Below, one piece after another: positions 4,681-5,901 of a stretch of 5,901 nucleotides of DNA. Source of the stretch: Bacteroidales bacterium (lineage in GTDB: Bacteria; Bacteroidota; Bacteroidia; Bacteroidales; UBA932); contig JAFZIX010000169.1 in the NCBI GenBank assembly GCA_017554135.1, positions 1 through 5,901 of the forward strand. Direction: 5' to 3'. Under the pieces are notes generated by a model. That model saw only the letters and a program-made list of their open reading frames with translations, searched no databases and had not been told where the DNA came from. The number at the start of each line of letters is the position of its first letter. Positions within the stretch are counted from its first letter, which is position 1. Both the position numbers and the translations under genes were made by a program.

Positions 4681-5250
4681 ATGACCACCGAAAAGCATCC
4701 ATTCGAGCCGTTCCTGCCGGAAGGCGCGCGCATCCTGTTTCTGGGCAGTTTCCCGCCCCAGGCGCACCGCTGGTGCATGCCTTTCTACTACCCCAACTGG
4801 ATCAACGATTTCTGGAGGATCCTGGGGCTAATCCACTTCGGGAACAAGGAGCATTTTTGTGTGCCGGACGAGAAGCGGTTTGATGAGGCTGCGATTCGAG
4901 CGTTCTGCACCCGCGAGGGCCTGGCGTTCTACGACACCGCCTGCGAAGTACGTCGATTGAAGGGCAACGCCTCCGATGCTTTTCTGGAGGTGATTACCCC
5001 CACCGACATTCCAGCCCTGCTGGCTCGGATTCCTCTCTGCCACACGCTGGTCACCACCGGCGAAAAGGCCTCCCAGATTGTCGCCCAAACCTTCGGCTGC
5101 CCTGTTCCACCGGTGGGCGGCTTTATCCCTCATTCCGGGCTCGACCCGGAATCCCCTCCCCTCCGCTTCTACCGCATGCCATCAACCTCCCGCGCCTATC
5201 CCCTCCCGCTGGAGAAAAAGGCCGAAGCCTACCGCAAACTCTTCAAATAA
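4681..5250 (+). CDS. Uracil-DNA glycosylase superfamily protein (Mug/deoxyinosine glycosylase-like)
   Basis: The 189-aa product has the landmarks of the small uracil-DNA glycosylase superfamily. ILFLGSFPP (18-26) is the active-site loop, MPFYYP and NDFWRIL (33-48) form the base-binding pocket region, TLVTTGEKA is the central strand, and MPSTSRAY (166-173) is the DNA-intercalation motif, written LPSTSxA in deoxyinosine and mismatch-specific relatives. It should remove deaminated or mismatched bases from DNA, but the exact base preference is unclear. The start is ATG 4681: a TTG at 4672 lies inside the -7 box, and the mRNA would begin at or next to the ATG, so it is probably leaderless. A palindromic repeat at 5132-5152 adds HSGLDPESP just before the final motif, in frame. 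The stop is 7 nt before the peroxiredoxin ATG, so the two are probably co-transcribed. Confidence 0.88.
   Translation: MTTEKHPFEPFLPEGARILFLGSFPPQAHRWCMPFYYPNWINDFWRILGLIHFGNKEHFCVPDEKRFDEAAIRAFCTREGLAFYDTACEVRRLKGNASDAFLEVITPTDIPALLARIPLCHTLVTTGEKASQIVAQTFGCPVPPVGGFIPHSGLDPESPPLRFYRMPSTSRAYPLPLEKKAEAYRKLFK
5132..5152. repeat. REP-like palindrome inside a coding sequence
   Basis: ATTCCGGG-CTCGA-CCCGGAAT is a perfect 8-bp inverted repeat with a 5-nt loop. It closely resembles the dispersed palindrome with core ATTCCGGGCTTGACCCGGAAT-type sequences known from several bacterial genomes. Here it lies in frame in the glycosylase gene and encodes HSGLDPES, a peptide commonly produced by such insertions. 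Confidence 0.6.
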
Positions 5251-5257
5251 CACCCAT

Positions 5258-5722
5258 ATGCTCAAAATCGGAGACCCCATGCCCCACTTCGAAGTGGCGG
5301 ACCAGGACGGCCAAATCGTTCGTTCAGAGGACTTTATCGGCCGCGGCCGCAAGACCATCATCTACTTCTACCCCAAGGACAACACCTCCGGCTGCACCGC
5401 CGAAGCCTGCTCCTTCCGGGACAACTACGCCAAGCTGACCGCCGCCGGCTACAACGTTGTGGGCGTGAGCAAGGATGGCGCCAAGTCCCACTCCGGCTTC
5501 CGCGCCAAATACGAACTCCCCTTCCGGTTATTATCCGATCCATCAACGGAAATGCTCCAAGCCTTCGGTGCTTGGGGCGAGAAGAAAATGTACGGTAAGA
5601 CGGTGCTGGGCACCCTCCGCCGCACCTTCATCTTCTCAGAGGATGGCGTTTTGGAGCGCATTATCGAGAAAGTGGACACCAAAAACGCCGCCGGGCAGGT
5701 ACTCCTCATTTCAACTCCTTAA
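5258..5722 (+). CDS. bcp: Thioredoxin-dependent thiol peroxidase (BCP/PrxQ peroxiredoxin)
   Basis: The 154-aa protein is full length for the BCP family and reduces hydroperoxides with electrons from thioredoxin in the cytoplasm. YFYPKDNTSGCTAEACSFRD holds the peroxidatic Cys46 (with T43 of the P-x3-(S/T)-x2-C-type loop) and the resolving Cys51 five residues on, the atypical 2-Cys PrxQ arrangement. GTLRRTFIF (118-126) supplies the conserved active-site Arg, probably R121, and the chain ends in the usual EKVDTKNAAGQVL helix. The ATG at 5258 is chosen because GDPMPHF follows at the expected distance; the frame is open further upstream but would overlap the glycosylase gene. It is the second gene of the operon, 7 nt after the glycosylase stop. 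Its last 17 nt overlap a convergent gene. Confidence 0.95.
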   Translation: MLKIGDPMPHFEVADQDGQIVRSEDFIGRGRKTIIYFYPKDNTSGCTAEACSFRDNYAKLTAAGYNVVGVSKDGAKSHSGFRAKYELPFRLLSDPSTEMLQAFGAWGEKKMYGKTVLGTLRRTFIFSEDGVLERIIEKVDTKNAAGQVLLISTP

Positions 5723-5901
5723 AATACTCAAACAAAAACAGCGGGAAGCCATTCAGCACGGCAATCTTCTCCCCGTGGCACAGGTACTTGCAGCACTGCG
5801 CTTCAAAGATCCGCGGTTGCGACACTGCGTCCTTATCCACAGGCGGAGCAGCAACGCCAGTGCACATATAGTTCGCCTTTACCGTATGCTGCTGCACCAG
5901 C
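5706..5901 (-). CDS. C-terminal end of an unrecognised protein (partial)
   Basis: A minus-strand frame is open from the right edge to a TGA at 5706-5708, giving the last 64 residues or so. Visible features are two Cys pairs or near pairs (EAQCCKYLCHGEK) and an aromatic, hydrophobic tail (GFPLFLFEYFKEL). The chain continues beyond the window; the only initiator-like codon seen, GTG at 5897, need not be the start. It is convergent with the peroxiredoxin gene and overlaps its 3' end by 17 nt. I do not recognise the family, and with only the tail visible it could also be a chance frame. Confidence 0.55.
   Translation of the reverse strand, partial: LVQQHTVKANYMCTGVAAPPVDKDAVSQPRIFEAQCCKYLCHGEKIAVLNGFPLFLFEYFKELK

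Noticed and set aside
5078..5257. In-frame 60-residue extension of the peroxiredoxin
   Set aside because: It overlaps the glycosylase gene in another frame, and the peroxiredoxin family starts at GDPMPHF just after ATG 5258.
5339..5348. GGCCGCGGCC palindrome
   Set aside because: It is explained by GC-rich codons for Gly and Arg within the peroxiredoxin gene; no second copy or regulatory position is seen.

Overview
The window looks like an accessory stretch of a Bacteroidota chromosome, most likely Bacteroidales. The main reason is the promoters. Upstream of five genes on both strands there are pairs close to the Bacteroidota consensus TTTG, 19-20 nt, TAnnTTTG, and clear Shine-Dalgarno sequences are lacking. 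Protein families and codon usage also fit. I cannot name a genus.

Layout. Positions 1-581 hold decayed DNA: a 23-24 nt tandem repeat (35-135) abutting remnants of two unrecognised genes on the + strand (129-418 and 430-581), both apparently frameshifted. Positions 562-1913 (-) hold a two-gene operon: a SatD-family protein, readable as a class III nucleotidyl-cyclase-like domain followed by a helix-turn-helix, whose 3' end overlaps the start of a DUF3307 multi-pass membrane protein. Its promoter carries two identical palindromes (TATCTA-N8-TAGATA) around the -33 element, which suggests autoregulation. At 2008-2028 lies the 3' end of a tRNA without its body, a typical scar or attachment site of an integrative element.

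Positions 2094-3586 hold a divergent pair: a calcineurin-like metallophosphoesterase (-) and an unrecognised 192-aa protein (+). The two promoters are near mirror images. Each takes its -33 box from one copy of a 22-bp perfect inverted repeat, so the genes are probably co-regulated. The + gene ends in a palindrome containing a -7-like box, then a large hairpin with a U-tract. A second hairpin with a UUCG loop ends the opposing gene.

Positions 3704-4495 (-) encode a plasmid pRiA4b ORF-3 family protein. About 100 bp upstream of its start is a short, frameshifted relic of a second pRiA4b ORF-3-like gene. Part of that relic now lies inside the promoter of the next gene. Positions 4681-5722 (+) are a probable operon of a uracil-DNA-glycosylase-superfamily protein, apparently leaderless and carrying a palindromic repeat inside its coding sequence, and a BCP/PrxQ peroxiredoxin. 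Together these suggest repair and oxidative-damage functions. The C-terminal end of an unrecognised protein (-) enters from the right edge and overlaps the peroxiredoxin 3' end.

The most interesting candidates are the SatD-DUF3307 module, read here as a possible nucleotide-signalling pair with its own operators, and the mirror-image promoter pair at 2833-2989.
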